Assembly: GCF_900079725.1 (NCBI RefSeq)
Contig: NZ_LT599032.1
Location: forward strand, 3,778,054-3,842,053
Length of the DNA: 64,000 nt
Direction: 5' to 3'
Origin: an uncultured Dysgonomonas sp.
GTDB taxonomy: Bacteria > Bacteroidota > Bacteroidia > Bacteroidales > Dysgonomonadaceae
Part shown: in pieces, positions 1 through 9,382 of the stretch
How positions within the stretch are numbered: the stretch's first letter is position 1
How the letters are laid out: every line of letters begins with the position of its first letter
Translations under genes and position numbers: made by a program
Notes under the pieces: model-generated
What the model saw: only the letters and a program-made list of their open reading frames with translations
Told to the model about the DNA's origin: nothing
Database searches by the model: none

Positions 1-425
1 AATTTGTTATTTACGTTGCTTTGGTCGTTGAAATTATAATCATTCTGGTTGTATCCTATTACCAGTATTTTATAAGTAGAGTTGGCTGACAGGCTCAGCA
101 TTGTCATATATGAAGTCAGAGCGCTTACATTAACCTGTCTGGCTGCTGTATAGTCAGGTGCAAAATTGCTCTCGTTGTTGGCAGATATACTCTCATCTAT
201 TTTTTTGAAAGGGAGCAGTAATACTCTATTGACTGTATATGGCTGTGTCTCTATCGATTTTTCCTTATTAGTTTGCAAGCCGGTTATTTCGACAGGTACA
301 GATATTATCTGTCGGTCTGGTTCTTCAGCAATTTCATTCTGAGAGCATCCTGAGAGCATTAAAATTGCAATGCTACACAGTAAGCACTGCCATTTTGCAT
401 ATTTGAAACAGATATTATTATTCAT
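1..425 (-). CDS. Fimbrillin-like lipoprotein (partial, 3' end outside window)
   Basis: Reading from 425 down to base 1 there is an uninterrupted frame of about 141 codons that runs off the window edge. The N-terminus is a lipoprotein signal ending in the lipobox LSGC, so the mature protein should be anchored by Cys27. The segment YKILVIGYNQNDY near the edge resembles the conserved core strand of FimA/Mfa-type fimbrillins (compare YKFLAIGRD in the next gene). It is the third gene of the minus-strand fimbrial operon, 73 bases after the stop of its neighbour. It is probably an accessory or tip fimbrillin; the C-terminus is not visible, so major versus minor subunit cannot be decided. Confidence 0.7.
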   Translation of the reverse strand, partial: MNNNICFKYAKWQCLLCSIAILMLSGCSQNEIAEEPDRQIISVPVEITGLQTNKEKSIETQPYTVNRVLLLPFKKIDESISANNESNFAPDYTAARQVNVSALTSYMTMLSLSANSTYKILVIGYNQNDYNFNDQSNVNNK

Positions 426-498
426 AACGGCTTTGTCGTTTTTATGGGGCTGCCCAAAAAGCAGATGTTCCTTTCGGGCAGCCTCATTTATTTATTGT

Positions 499-1557
499 TT
501 ATTGTATTGTTAACGGATGTATTGTATTCCAAGCTGGATCTATAGTGATTGTTATAGTCTGGTCTTGTAATAAGTCAATAGCATCGTCGTCATCTCCCGG
601 ATCGCCAGGGTCTGATCCTGTTGTGGTTCCCGGTTTATGTTTTACTCCTAATGAATAGAAGTGGTTGGCTGTAATGTTAAATGTGCTGGAAGCACCATCT
701 CTTACCGACCATGTTTTGATCACGGCATTGGCGGCATCATACAAACCAAGGGTTAATGTAACTCCACTTACCGGGATCATGTATGCTCCGCTTAATTGAG
801 AATTTGGCAATTTGACAATTCCGGCAGAAGATAAATCGTTTCCGGAATACATTTCATTTGCAACACTTTGGGTGCTTAGGTCAATATTGATAATATTGTA
901 GGTGGTTGCTGCTGTAGAACCGATTCCAGATCCCAGATTTACGACTTTATTTCCTGCGCTGGCAGACAGACGGAGGTATCTTACTGTTTTACCATCCAGC
1001 ATCTGTGGTACATTTTTGAAGTATCCCAAAATACCAGCTATTTTGCGGGTCATAGTGAGGCTGACGCGTGTACCTTGTGATAATACTTGTGCCTGAACCA
1101 TTCCTGCAAAAATTTCGGATTCGTCGCCTGATGCTGCGATAGTTGCTGTTACATCTTCTATTTTGGTGGTGGAGCTCAATGTTGGCAACTGGTATAAATC
1201 TGATGCATCGCGTCCTATTGCAAGGAACTTGTAATCGCCGGCGTCTAATTTGTCCCCGATCGGCACAGCGTAGCGTTTGAATGTAGAACCTACAGTCCAG
1301 TCGGAGATATCGTATGTTTTTACATAGAGATAGTCTGTACCATTACTTTTGAAGGCGTGAACAGATACACGTGTAACACTTTGTGATGCATCCTGGCTAT
1401 ATACAGGGGTTCCGGCTTTTGTTGTAGTAAGCTGTGTCTTTGCAGCAATTTCAAACACTAAGCCTTCGGGGTCTTGCCCATTGTCTATAGCTTGTTCGTC
1501 ACTAGAGCAAGCAAAAAAAGCGATGCTTGCAAAAAGCAGAAAAAAAGTCTTTTTCAT
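499..1557 (-). CDS. FimA/Mfa1-type fimbrillin (fimbrial subunit lipoprotein)
   Basis: 352 residues. The signal peptide ends in lipobox FFAC (Cys17), as in Bacteroidales pilins that are exported as lipoproteins and matured by gingipain-like proteases. The N-terminal half carries the fimbrillin signature around residues 75-115 (YLYVKTYDISDW then DAGDYKFLAIGRDA). The C-terminus ends ITITIDPAWNTIHPLTIQ, a strand typical of the polymerising FimA/Mfa families. An acidic linker with Asp and Gly repeats lies near residue 320. The gene sits 59 bases downstream of the frameshifted anchor gene and is presumably co-transcribed with it. Structural subunit of a surface fimbria is well supported; whether it is the major or a tip subunit is not. 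Confidence 0.8.
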   Translation of the reverse strand: MKKTFFLLFASIAFFACSSDEQAIDNGQDPEGLVFEIAAKTQLTTTKAGTPVYSQDASQSVTRVSVHAFKSNGTDYLYVKTYDISDWTVGSTFKRYAVPIGDKLDAGDYKFLAIGRDASDLYQLPTLSSTTKIEDVTATIAASGDESEIFAGMVQAQVLSQGTRVSLTMTRKIAGILGYFKNVPQMLDGKTVRYLRLSASAGNKVVNLGSGIGSTAATTYNIINIDLSTQSVANEMYSGNDLSSAGIVKLPNSQLSGAYMIPVSGVTLTLGLYDAANAVIKTWSVRDGASSTFNITANHFYSLGVKHKPGTTTGSDPGDPGDDDDAIDLLQDQTITITIDPAWNTIHPLTIQ

Positions 1558-1616
1558 AACAATAAAAAATTAAAAATTAAAAATTAAACCTAATAAATAA
1601 CTAATTGTATGTGATC

Positions 1617-2494
1617 TTATATTTCGATTTCACTTATATTCAGTCTTTTTACAAGGGTCCATTCACTATCAATGTAGACCCATATTTCGATTTCGTCTTG
1701 TGTGGAATTATAATTGACTGTGACTTCTGTTATTTCATTTCTGTTGATTTCCAGATCTATAGATGGCAGAGTCAGTGTTGGAGAGGAATTTTCTGTTGTA
1801 TAAAAAGAGATGGTTAATTTTGATGTTTCGCCGTTAACCGTAGGGGCCAGATATGAAGATATTTTATCTAATACTTGTGTGCTTTTCCTAAATGTGCTTT
1901 TCACATCGGCCATATCCCGATATAATCGCTGCGCATTTATATATTTGTATATATTTGAAATATTTTGATCGATTTTAATAATCGATTCAGGAAGATTGTT
2001 CATTTTTACTAATAGCTTGCCCTTTGTTCGGTCCATTCCTAAAACAGTGTCCTGTGCTAGTCCGTTTATGATATTCAATGTGGCAGCACCGATATATATA
2101 TATCAGTACTTTCTGTATTATCACTATGTAGAGACAGAGTTTCTATCATAGATTCGTTCACATTCCCCCATACAGTCAGTAGGTATTGCCCGTCGGGCAT
2201 ATGGTCCAGAATTATATTAGTGTTTTTATCATCACCTAATATTTTATTTATAGGCGACTTTTTATCTGTTTTGCCTGTTTTTACATTCTCTAATGTATAG
2301 TATATATTAGATATATACTGATTGAAAGGCAGGTTTTCGTCAACAATATTTCCTTCTGTTCCCGAATTGTTGAGATAATTTTTATCCTTTACAACTAGCT
2401 GTATGCTATACTGATAAGGGCATTCCGGGAGAGACTCTCTGACACATGAAGTAAGAAGTGAAATGGAAAACAGTAAGCATATTGTTATTCTCAT
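1617..2494 (-). pseudogene. FimB/Mfa2-like fimbrial anchor, split by a frameshift at an AT dinucleotide tract
   Basis: Two overlapping minus-strand frames together make one protein. The upstream frame (2494-2075) has a lipoprotein signal with lipobox LTSC and the family-like start CVRESLPECPYQY. The downstream frame (2078-1617) continues with the second beta domain (KGKLLVKMNNLPES). They meet at (AT)6, bases 2092-2103. With six repeats the upstream frame reads TDIYISVLPH-stop; with five it reads through as TDIYIGAATLNIINGLAQDT and joins the downstream frame, giving about 290 residues, normal for FimB/Mfa2 anchors. These proteins terminate and anchor the fimbria at the outer membrane. The locus is off in this sequence, by genuine phase variation, a fixed mutation or a sequencing error. 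Confidence 0.8.
2092..2103. repeat. (AT)6 tract in the fimbrial anchor gene
   Basis: Six perfect AT dinucleotides lie exactly at the reading-frame break of the anchor gene. Loss of one unit, or gain of two, restores the full-length frame. Short dinucleotide tracts can slip during replication, so this could act as an on/off switch for fimbrial anchoring. Confidence 0.75.
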
Positions 2495-3002
2495 CGTACA
2501 AGTTTTTAGGTTGTGAATATCTTATACTTTTTATTACCTATTAACATCAATTGTGTTTAATTTGTTTATTTATAAATATATAAAAAAATGTGACTATTGT
2601 GTTCTAATATTACGTGAATATATAATTGTATATATATTATATTATCTACAGATATCTGTAGAACCATTTTGTTGTTATAATATGTTATAAAACAGTTGTT
2701 TGATTTTTTTATTTAAAATGTATATTTTGAGGATGGATATTAGTATTGGAATATTGTAGATAGTATTATATATATAATTGATTATATATAATTTTATTCT
2801 ATTTATTCGATAGCCAATAGATGAATTTAGTTGAAAGGATTTTTTTTCTAGAATGTAAGATTTTTATCCATTTGTGTTAATGGATTTATGGAGATGAAGA
2901 TACAGTTTGTTGAAGGAAGCTTATTTTTGAATTTTCTACAGCTGACTAAACTGATACATACATAGTTTTGTGATATGTGGTTTCTGTGTAGGAAGTGATA
3001 GT
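2495..3002. other. AT-rich upstream region of the fimbrial operon
   Basis: About 500 bases between the fimbrial operon start and the end of the TetR-type gene, without a credible reading frame. It is rich in TATATA runs (2620-2645, 2765-2795) and contains the 18-bp palindrome listed separately. The fimbrial promoter should be here, but I could not place a clear TAnnTTTG box on the minus strand. Confidence 0.5.
2645..2662. promoter_or_regulatory. 18-bp perfect palindrome, candidate operator
   Basis: TCTACAGATATCTGTAGA is a perfect 9+9 inverted repeat with no spacer, in otherwise low-complexity AT-rich DNA. It lies 151 bases upstream of the fimbrial anchor start codon and 341 bases beyond the stop of the TetR-type gene. 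Its length and symmetry suit a homodimeric helix-turn-helix regulator, and the neighbouring TetR protein is the obvious candidate. The assignment is inference. Confidence 0.45.
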
Positions 3003-3794
3003 CTAATGATTCTTATAAAGTTTTTCTAATATATTATCACTTAAGCCTGTCGATGCTTTTATAATATCATATTCGACATTATTTTTTATTAGTTTTTTTG
3101 CAATGCTTACAGCTTGTTGTTTTGATGGAGGAATATCTGCAGATGGTAATTCCTCTTCATAATCATCAAATATTTTGAGTATTATTTTTTCTATATTTAA
3201 TTTTAGCTCTGCAATATTCTTTTGTTCGGTATAATCTATAGAATTAAATGTACCTGCTTCTCTATGTAATATCAGAAATATTACTCCACCTATAATAAGT
3301 GAGGATGCATGTGAGAAATTAATGTCGCAGTTCTTAAACTTTTCGTCAAAAAAACTCATAATATGCTTAGAGCTAATATCCCTGTTTTGTGCAGTTCGCT
3401 GGGTGATATAATTTTTTTCACTTATTTCCCATGCTATTAGTCTTTGCATACAAGTATCATTTAATAGCGATTCAGTAATCGCATTTATGGTCGCGTGGGC
3501 GTTTGCTACCGGATGAAGATTATCCTGATTGAAATTTATATTATCATTTAGCCAATAGTCATAGTTACGAACAAATTTTTCCAGAAAGTCGTTCATATCT
3601 TTGTACCTGTTGTAAAATACAGGTGGATCAATTTTGGCTTCCTGGGTAAGAGCCTTGACTGTTAGGTTGTTAAAACCTATGTTTTCTATTGATGTAATAG
3701 CAGCATCGAACAAGGATTGTTCAATGTCTTTTTTAGTTCTACGGTACCTTTTCTGTACAGAGTCAGCTACGTTCTCTCTTGCCTTATTGCTCAT
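3003..3794 (-). CDS. TetR/AcrR-family transcriptional regulator
   Basis: 263 residues. The N-terminal 65 residues form a TetR helix-turn-helix: KKDIEQSLFDAAITSIENIG, then LTVKALTQEAKIDPPVFYNRYKD, with the usual T-x-x-x-ALTxEAxI and FYxRYKD pattern. The middle is a helical ligand/dimer domain of no recognisable subfamily. An extension from about residue 215 (PSKQQAVSIAKKLIKN and onward) is unusual for the family and looks like an added helical element. The gene stands alone between the fimbrial operon and the hybrid two-component gene, all on the minus strand. Its target is probably the fimbrial operon or itself; no ligand can be predicted. Confidence 0.85.
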   Translation of the reverse strand: MSNKARENVADSVQKRYRRTKKDIEQSLFDAAITSIENIGFNNLTVKALTQEAKIDPPVFYNRYKDMNDFLEKFVRNYDYWLNDNINFNQDNLHPVANAHATINAITESLLNDTCMQRLIAWEISEKNYITQRTAQNRDISSKHIMSFFDEKFKNCDINFSHASSLIIGGVIFLILHREAGTFNSIDYTEQKNIAELKLNIEKIILKIFDDYEEELPSADIPPSKQQAVSIAKKLIKNNVEYDIIKASTGLSDNILEKLYKNH

Positions 3795-3934
3795 ACGTGC
3801 AGTATTATGACAATCTAAATTAGTATAACATTAAATTGTAAATGCTACGGAAACAGTATTGCAGCATTTGTTCTTCGTACAAATGCCAAAAGGTAAATTA
3901 TTTAATGGGTCGTCTTATTTACAATATACAGTTG

Positions 3935-3963
3935 CAAAAATAGTATTAATTTTGATAAGTCAA
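3935..3963 (-). promoter_or_regulatory. Candidate promoter of the TetR-type gene
   Basis: On the minus strand TATTTTTG (3942-3935) matches the Bacteroidota -7 consensus TAnnTTTG, with TTG at 3963-3961 separated by 18 bases, in the position of the -33 element. It lies about 140 bases upstream of the start codon at 3794. The rest of the 330-base gap 3795-4124 shows nothing else recognisable. Confidence 0.4.
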
Positions 3964-4124
3964 TAATTACACAATGGTAGATTTTCGTAATAATATGTAT
4001 ACTAACTTTTATTTTGTTAAATTATCAGCTAAAATACTCCTACGATAAGCATCAGGCGTATTCCTGCAATCCGGCTTTTAGATAATATTAGGTTGTAGAG
4101 TTTATCTTCTTGTATTATAGTGTA

Positions 4125-7100
4125 TTATATCTTTTCCCTATCTTCATTCAAATGTTTATTTACAAATTCTTTAGGTAACATATTGTAATTTTTCTGAAAG
4201 ACTTTCGTAAAATAAGATGGAGAGTTGAAACCTATGCTATAAGCAACCTCATTGATTCGCATATCTGTTTCAATCAGTAACTTGCAAGCCTTTCTTAGGC
4301 GGTAGTTTCGTAGATAATCGCCGGGAGTTACACCACTTATTGTTTTCAGTTTTCGTTGCAGGTTGGAACGGCTGATATTGAGTATACCAGTCAGTGATTC
4401 CACAGAAAAATTTTCTTCCGATATGTGTTTCTCTATTTCTTCATTTAGTTTGTTGAGGAATATTTCGTCATTTTTGTTGGAGACAAGAACTGAATATGAC
4501 GTTAATGGAGAACGGTTGAACGCTTCCAGCATTGCTTTGCGATTTTCGAGCAGGCTTAGAATTTGAGCCTTGAGGTAAGAGGTAGAGAACGGCTTCTCTA
4601 TAAATACATCAGCTCCGGAAAGCAAACCTTCTATCTTTACTGCATTTTCCGTTTTGGCAGATAATAATATTAGAGGAATATGGCTGTAGCTAATATCTGA
4701 TTTCAGTTTCTTTGTAAAAGAAATTCCATCGATGCCCGGCATCATTATATCTGAAATAATGATATCGTAACTTTTTTCTTCAAGTAGAGATAATGCTACT
4801 GTGGCATCTGGAGCAGAATCGACTATGTACTCACTAAGTAAGGTCTTCTTTATAAATAAGGCCATCTCGGGATTATCTTCAACAATCAGGATTGAATATT
4901 GAAATCCTACTTCTGTATGTGGTGTGTTTTCAGTCGTAAGAGTTATGGATTGATCAGGTAATAGAGTTGGTGTTTTGTCGAATGATGGTTCTATATCGGA
5001 AAATTGGAAAATGAATACCGTTCCACCATCCTTCCTGTCGGCTACATCGATAGTTCCCCCCAGAATATCAGTCAGATTTTTTACTAAAGCCAATCCCAGG
5101 CCCGTCCCTATATTACGATCGTCCGTCTGTACTTGGAAAAACGGATCGAATATCAGCGATTTATGGTCGTCAGATATTCCTCTTCCGTTATCTTCGACAG
5201 TTATGATATATGATTTATCACTGTTGCAGGCTAAAGATAATATAATTTGGTTCTTGGTGTACTTCAATGCATTTGTCAGTAGGTTACCGATTATTTTTGT
5301 CAAAGCATCGACATCGGAATTTATCCTGATTTCTTTATCCTGAGGTAAATTTAATATAAAGTCTATTTCTTTTCGCTGAGCTGTTTTTTTGAAGCGTTCG
5401 TATAGTTCATAAACAAATTCTTTGAGGTTTATGTCTCCCGGATTTACAACATATACAGTTGAGTCCATCTTTCTGAAATCGAGCAATTGATTGATAAGAA
5501 CGGTCAACCGGTTACAGTTTTTTTCTATTATGAGAAGGTTTTGTTTTGTCTCACTATTATCTTCGTTTGTATTAATAACTTCCTCCAATGGCGCTGTAAT
5601 AAGGCTTAGCGGAGTTCTTACCTCATGAGCTATGGTTGTAAAGAAGTCTATTTTCGACTTGAAGGCCAGAGTTTCCTGCTCTGTTTTATATGCTTCCAGT
5701 TGTTGTTGCCGTTTCTTTCTGTCTTTCGCCCAATAATAAGACATAATAACGTATACTAAAGATATAAGTATTATGAAGTATAATGCCTTTGCAGGTAATG
5801 AAAGCCAGAATGGGGGTAGTATTTCTATTTCTATTTTAGCCCCGGTTTCGTTCCATAAACCATCATTATTTGTTGCTTTTATCCAGAAGCAATATTTCCC
5901 GTAAGGCAGATTGACGTATGTCACACTCTTATTGTTCCCTGTGTAATTCCAATCTGTATCTGCACCTTCTAATTTATATGCATATTGATTTTTTGTTTGA
6001 GTGACATAACTCAGGCTTACGTATGATATCGTAAAGGATGACTTATTGTATGGAAGTGTAATTTTTTGTCCCTTGTTTAATTTGATCTGTATCTCGTCTT
6101 CTATTTCGGTATCAGAATTACTGAATAGGCTTATTCCGGTAATCTCTACAGGTGGTACTACTATATTCTTGTTTGCATTGAGGTCTTGGGGATAAAAGGA
6201 ATTAAAACCGTTTATACCGCCAAAATAGAATTTTCCGTTCTTGGTCTTGTAGCTTGACTTATAATTAAACTGATTGCTCTGTAGTCCATCCTCTTTGTTG
6301 TATAGTATTGAATTCTGAGGTGCTGACAGGTTGAAACAAGCTAATCCTTTGTTACAGCTGATCCATAGATTTCCAAAAGGGTCATCGAGAATGCCGTAAA
6401 CGACGTTGTTAGGCAAGCCATCGGATTCAGATATATTTGTGAAATTGTCTTTTTTTGCATCATAAATAAAAAGGCCCTTTCCTTCGCTAGAGAAAAGAAT
6501 TCTTCTCTGGCTATCTATATACACACTGGTCAACTTACTTTTTACGATGGGATTCTTGCTATCTAGTATGGCGTCATAATATATCCATTTGTTTGTTTTA
6601 ATGTCCAGCTTTATAGCACCGTTGCCATATGTTGCCAGCCACAAGTTTCCGGAATGATCTTCTTTTATGTCGTAGATAAAACCGTCAATGGCTTCTATAG
6701 GTGTAAAACTATTGGTCGTCTTATTATATTTATTTAATCCTACCGGGGTGCCGGCATAAATATCTCCGTTACTGGTTTTATATAATGAAAAAACACAATT
6801 GTCATTTAATGTATTTTTGTTTCCGCTTATACTATTATAGTTAGTCAAAGATCTGGTTTTGGTATTATATACATCTATGCCTCTCGAAAATGTACCTATC
6901 CATAAATTATCTCCATCTAATAGCAATGCATGCGTGTTGTGATAGGATGTTGTTATTGGCTGGCTGATACTTTTGGTTACAGAGTTGAAATAATTGATGC
7001 CTCCGTCTTCGGTCGCAATCCATAAATTTCCGAACCGATCTTCACAAAACTGACTGATCGCTTTCCCCGATAAAGTTCCGGGACGACGGTCCGGATAATA

Positions 7101-8150
7101 AGTCTCAATATTCAATTGAGATGGATTCAGATAGTTTACGCCTCCGAAATAGGTTCCTATCCATATTCCGTTTTCTTTGTCCTTATAGATCGAATATACA
7201 TTCTGATCGCTGAGGCTATGCTGTAGTTGGGGCATATCTACTCTCTTGGCTTTTTTTGTCTCCAAATCGAATAGGTACAATCCGTCATCCGATCCAATAT
7301 ATAGGGATCTGTCATCATATTGGAAAATAGCTCTGATATGTGTTACGTACTGAAATATATCGTTCCGGCCCAGGTACGATATGTGGCTGTTCGATTGTTT
7401 GTCGTACAGGCAAAGCCCGTTGGACCAGGTGCCCAACCACAAGTTGCCTTTATTGTCTTCCATGATGGATAAGGTTTCATAAGAGAAGTTTTCAGAGAAA
7501 CCAAACATGGACTCTATAGGATCTAGTTTGTTTGTTTCCTTGTTATATCTAAGTAAGCCAAGACGGGTTCCCACCCAAATATTACCCGATAAGTCTCCAT
7601 ATATCGCCCAGCTGGCATTGTTATCCAAATTGTATCTTGAAAGTTCTATTCTCGAAAGTTTCTTTTGTTTAGGGTTATATTTGAATATGCCCTGATTCAT
7701 AGATGCTATCCAGATATCACCGGATTGATCCTGGTAGAGGGCATTGATAGCAGATGTCAAATAAATTTTTTCACTATTTGTTGTTCCGGTAACTTTTTTA
7801 AATGTTTCTTCCATCGGATCCATTATATATAGTCCTGCATCGGTGCCAATATAAAGATTCCGGTCATTTCCTTCTATGAGGCATCGAATGAAATTATTTC
7901 CTATTGAATTTATCTTTTCTTCACTATGACGAAAAACACGAAAGTTATTACCATCAAACCGATTCAGCCCGTCTTTTGTCCCAAACCACATAAATCCTTT
8001 CGAATCTTGTAGTATACAATAAACCGCATTCTCAGACAATCCTTCATCAACTTGTATTTTTTTGAAATGAAAATCCGATTCTATCTGGGAGTACAAATAT
8101 AAATTGGTTATGAGAAATAGTGATAGTACGATATATTTAACGATGCTCAT
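4125..8150 (-). CDS. Hybrid two-component system regulator (HTCS) of polysaccharide-utilisation locus 1
   Basis: 1341 residues, normal length for an HTCS, a one-protein sensor and transcription factor spanning the inner membrane. Order: signal sequence (1-22), periplasmic propeller repeats with recurring GNLWIGT/DGLxxF motifs to about 680, Y_Y_Y domain around 690-765, a membrane helix near 785-806, HisKA with AHEVRTPLS (phospho-acceptor His), HATPase with NALKYT, DNGRGIS and GTGLGLAL boxes, a receiver domain (LIVEDNPEM, SDIMMPGIDG with the acceptor Asp, LLSAKT) and a C-terminal AraC-type HTH ending near residue 1335. It is divergent from the GH43/susCD cluster that starts at 8426 and most likely activates it on binding a released oligosaccharide. 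All catalytic motifs look intact. Confidence 0.95.
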   Translation of the reverse strand: MSIVKYIVLSLFLITNLYLYSQIESDFHFKKIQVDEGLSENAVYCILQDSKGFMWFGTKDGLNRFDGNNFRVFRHSEEKINSIGNNFIRCLIEGNDRNLYIGTDAGLYIMDPMEETFKKVTGTTNSEKIYLTSAINALYQDQSGDIWIASMNQGIFKYNPKQKKLSRIELSRYNLDNNASWAIYGDLSGNIWVGTRLGLLRYNKETNKLDPIESMFGFSENFSYETLSIMEDNKGNLWLGTWSNGLCLYDKQSNSHISYLGRNDIFQYVTHIRAIFQYDDRSLYIGSDDGLYLFDLETKKAKRVDMPQLQHSLSDQNVYSIYKDKENGIWIGTYFGGVNYLNPSQLNIETYYPDRRPGTLSGKAISQFCEDRFGNLWIATEDGGINYFNSVTKSISQPITTSYHNTHALLLDGDNLWIGTFSRGIDVYNTKTRSLTNYNSISGNKNTLNDNCVFSLYKTSNGDIYAGTPVGLNKYNKTTNSFTPIEAIDGFIYDIKEDHSGNLWLATYGNGAIKLDIKTNKWIYYDAILDSKNPIVKSKLTSVYIDSQRRILFSSEGKGLFIYDAKKDNFTNISESDGLPNNVVYGILDDPFGNLWISCNKGLACFNLSAPQNSILYNKEDGLQSNQFNYKSSYKTKNGKFYFGGINGFNSFYPQDLNANKNIVVPPVEITGISLFSNSDTEIEDEIQIKLNKGQKITLPYNKSSFTISYVSLSYVTQTKNQYAYKLEGADTDWNYTGNNKSVTYVNLPYGKYCFWIKATNNDGLWNETGAKIEIEILPPFWLSLPAKALYFIILISLVYVIMSYYWAKDRKKRQQQLEAYKTEQETLAFKSKIDFFTTIAHEVRTPLSLITAPLEEVINTNEDNSETKQNLLIIEKNCNRLTVLINQLLDFRKMDSTVYVVNPGDINLKEFVYELYERFKKTAQRKEIDFILNLPQDKEIRINSDVDALTKIIGNLLTNALKYTKNQIILSLACNSDKSYIITVEDNGRGISDDHKSLIFDPFFQVQTDDRNIGTGLGLALVKNLTDILGGTIDVADRKDGGTVFIFQFSDIEPSFDKTPTLLPDQSITLTTENTPHTEVGFQYSILIVEDNPEMALFIKKTLLSEYIVDSAPDATVALSLLEEKSYDIIISDIMMPGIDGISFTKKLKSDISYSHIPLILLSAKTENAVKIEGLLSGADVFIEKPFSTSYLKAQILSLLENRKAMLEAFNRSPLTSYSVLVSNKNDEIFLNKLNEEIEKHISEENFSVESLTGILNISRSNLQRKLKTISGVTPGDYLRNYRLRKACKLLIETDMRINEVAYSIGFNSPSYFTKVFQKNYNMLPKEFVNKHLNEDREKI

Positions 8151-8331
8151 ATGTATGCAAACATTTTTTGATAAGTAAAATTACTTTATATATGAATCGG
8201 TAATATAAGTGGCCGAGCATATTTGTGATAAAAAATAACCAATGTATGATAATTTTCGGTCAAACGGGCTTTGTTGACCGATTTTTACTCTTTTTATTTT
8301 AAAAGTGTTCTCAGGCATATTTTGCTCTTAC

Positions 8332-8339
8332 TAAATTTG
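8332..8339 (+). promoter_or_regulatory. Candidate promoter -7 box for the GH43 gene
   Basis: TAAATTTG matches TAnnTTTG and lies 86 bases upstream of the GH43 start. Only a partial -33 element (GTTC at 8307-8310) is seen 21 bases upstream, which would fit a promoter needing the HTCS as activator. The divergent 275-base gap 8151-8425 should hold the HTCS binding site, which I cannot identify by eye. Confidence 0.4.
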
Positions 8340-8425
8340 TGTATAGTTTTTTCTACCTGAATTAAAGATATCTGCAAAGAGAAAATTATTAAACAATATT
8401 GAAAAACGAAGAAAGATCTGATAAA

Positions 8426-9382
8426 ATGAAAATACTCAATTTTCTAATAGCCGCATTGTTTAGCTTTGGTTTTGCATCTTGCCAAAATAATGGAAATGTC
8501 AAACAAGATAAGATAGAGGCAATCTCTCTAGGAGACCCATTTATTATGTTACATGAAAACATTTACTATGCATATGGTACACAAGCCAAAGAAGGTATAG
8601 AGGTGTATACATCTGCCGATTTGGTACATTGGAAAAAAGCTGGATCACTGGCTTTGCATCAGAAGGATTCCTGGGGTGAACGTTGGTTTTGGGCACCTGA
8701 GGTATATTATATAAAAGAAAAGAATAAGTTTTTCATGTATTACTCGGCTGACGAACATATTTGTGTGGCTGTAGCCGATTCTCCTTTTGGTCCTTTTGTA
8801 CAGGATGAGAAACAACCGATGATTGCTGATGAAAAATGTATAGATAATTCCTTGTTTATCGACGATGATGGCAAGCCTTATTTGTATTTCGACCGCTTTA
8901 ACGACGGACTTAATATCTGGGTGGCTGAATTAGAGGATGATCTTAAAACTATCAAGCTCCCAACTTTAACAAAATGTATTAATGTTTCTCAATCATGGGA
9001 GGAAGTACATCCACGTGTCAATGAAGGTGCTTTTGTTACCAAACATGAGGGTGTATATTATCTGACTTATTCGGGAAATAGTTACGAAAGTCCTTTCTAC
9101 GGAGTAGGTTATGCTACGGCCACTTCTCCGATGGGGCCTTGGACGAAATATGACAAAAATCCAATTCTTCAAAAGCCGGACAGTCTTGTTGGTGTAGGAC
9201 ATAGTGCTATGTTTAAAGATAAAGAAGGGCAGTTGAGAATTGTATTTCATGCCCATAACAATCAGGAAAAGATCCACCCAAGACACATGTATATTGCTTC
9301 TGTTCGGTTTACAAATGAAGCAACGCCGGTTATGCAGGTGTACGGTGATATTTTAAAGCCGGTAGTAGTGACCTTAGAATGA
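8426..9382 (+). CDS. Glycoside hydrolase family 43 lipoprotein
   Basis: 318 residues from the ATG at 8426. An upstream in-frame TTG at 8399 is rejected because the signal peptide (MKILNFLIAALFSFGFASC) begins at the ATG. The lipobox FASC places the enzyme on a membrane surface. It is a five-bladed propeller of GH43 type with the expected acids: Asp37 in GDPF (general base), Asp140 in IDNSLF (pKa modulator) and Glu200 in NEGAF (general acid). Such enzymes remove arabinose or xylose, less often galactose, from plant polysaccharides; the exact specificity cannot be read. First gene of the cluster controlled by the divergent HTCS. Confidence 0.9.
   Translation: MKILNFLIAALFSFGFASCQNNGNVKQDKIEAISLGDPFIMLHENIYYAYGTQAKEGIEVYTSADLVHWKKAGSLALHQKDSWGERWFWAPEVYYIKEKNKFFMYYSADEHICVAVADSPFGPFVQDEKQPMIADEKCIDNSLFIDDDGKPYLYFDRFNDGLNIWVAELEDDLKTIKLPTLTKCINVSQSWEEVHPRVNEGAFVTKHEGVYYLTYSGNSYESPFYGVGYATATSPMGPWTKYDKNPILQKPDSLVGVGHSAMFKDKEGQLRIVFHAHNNQEKIHPRHMYIASVRFTNEATPVMQVYGDILKPVVVTLE

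Noticed and set aside
4975-5343. Antisense frames inside the HTCS and SusC genes
   Set aside because: They are complementary-strand shadows of strongly supported genes with no start context or family features.
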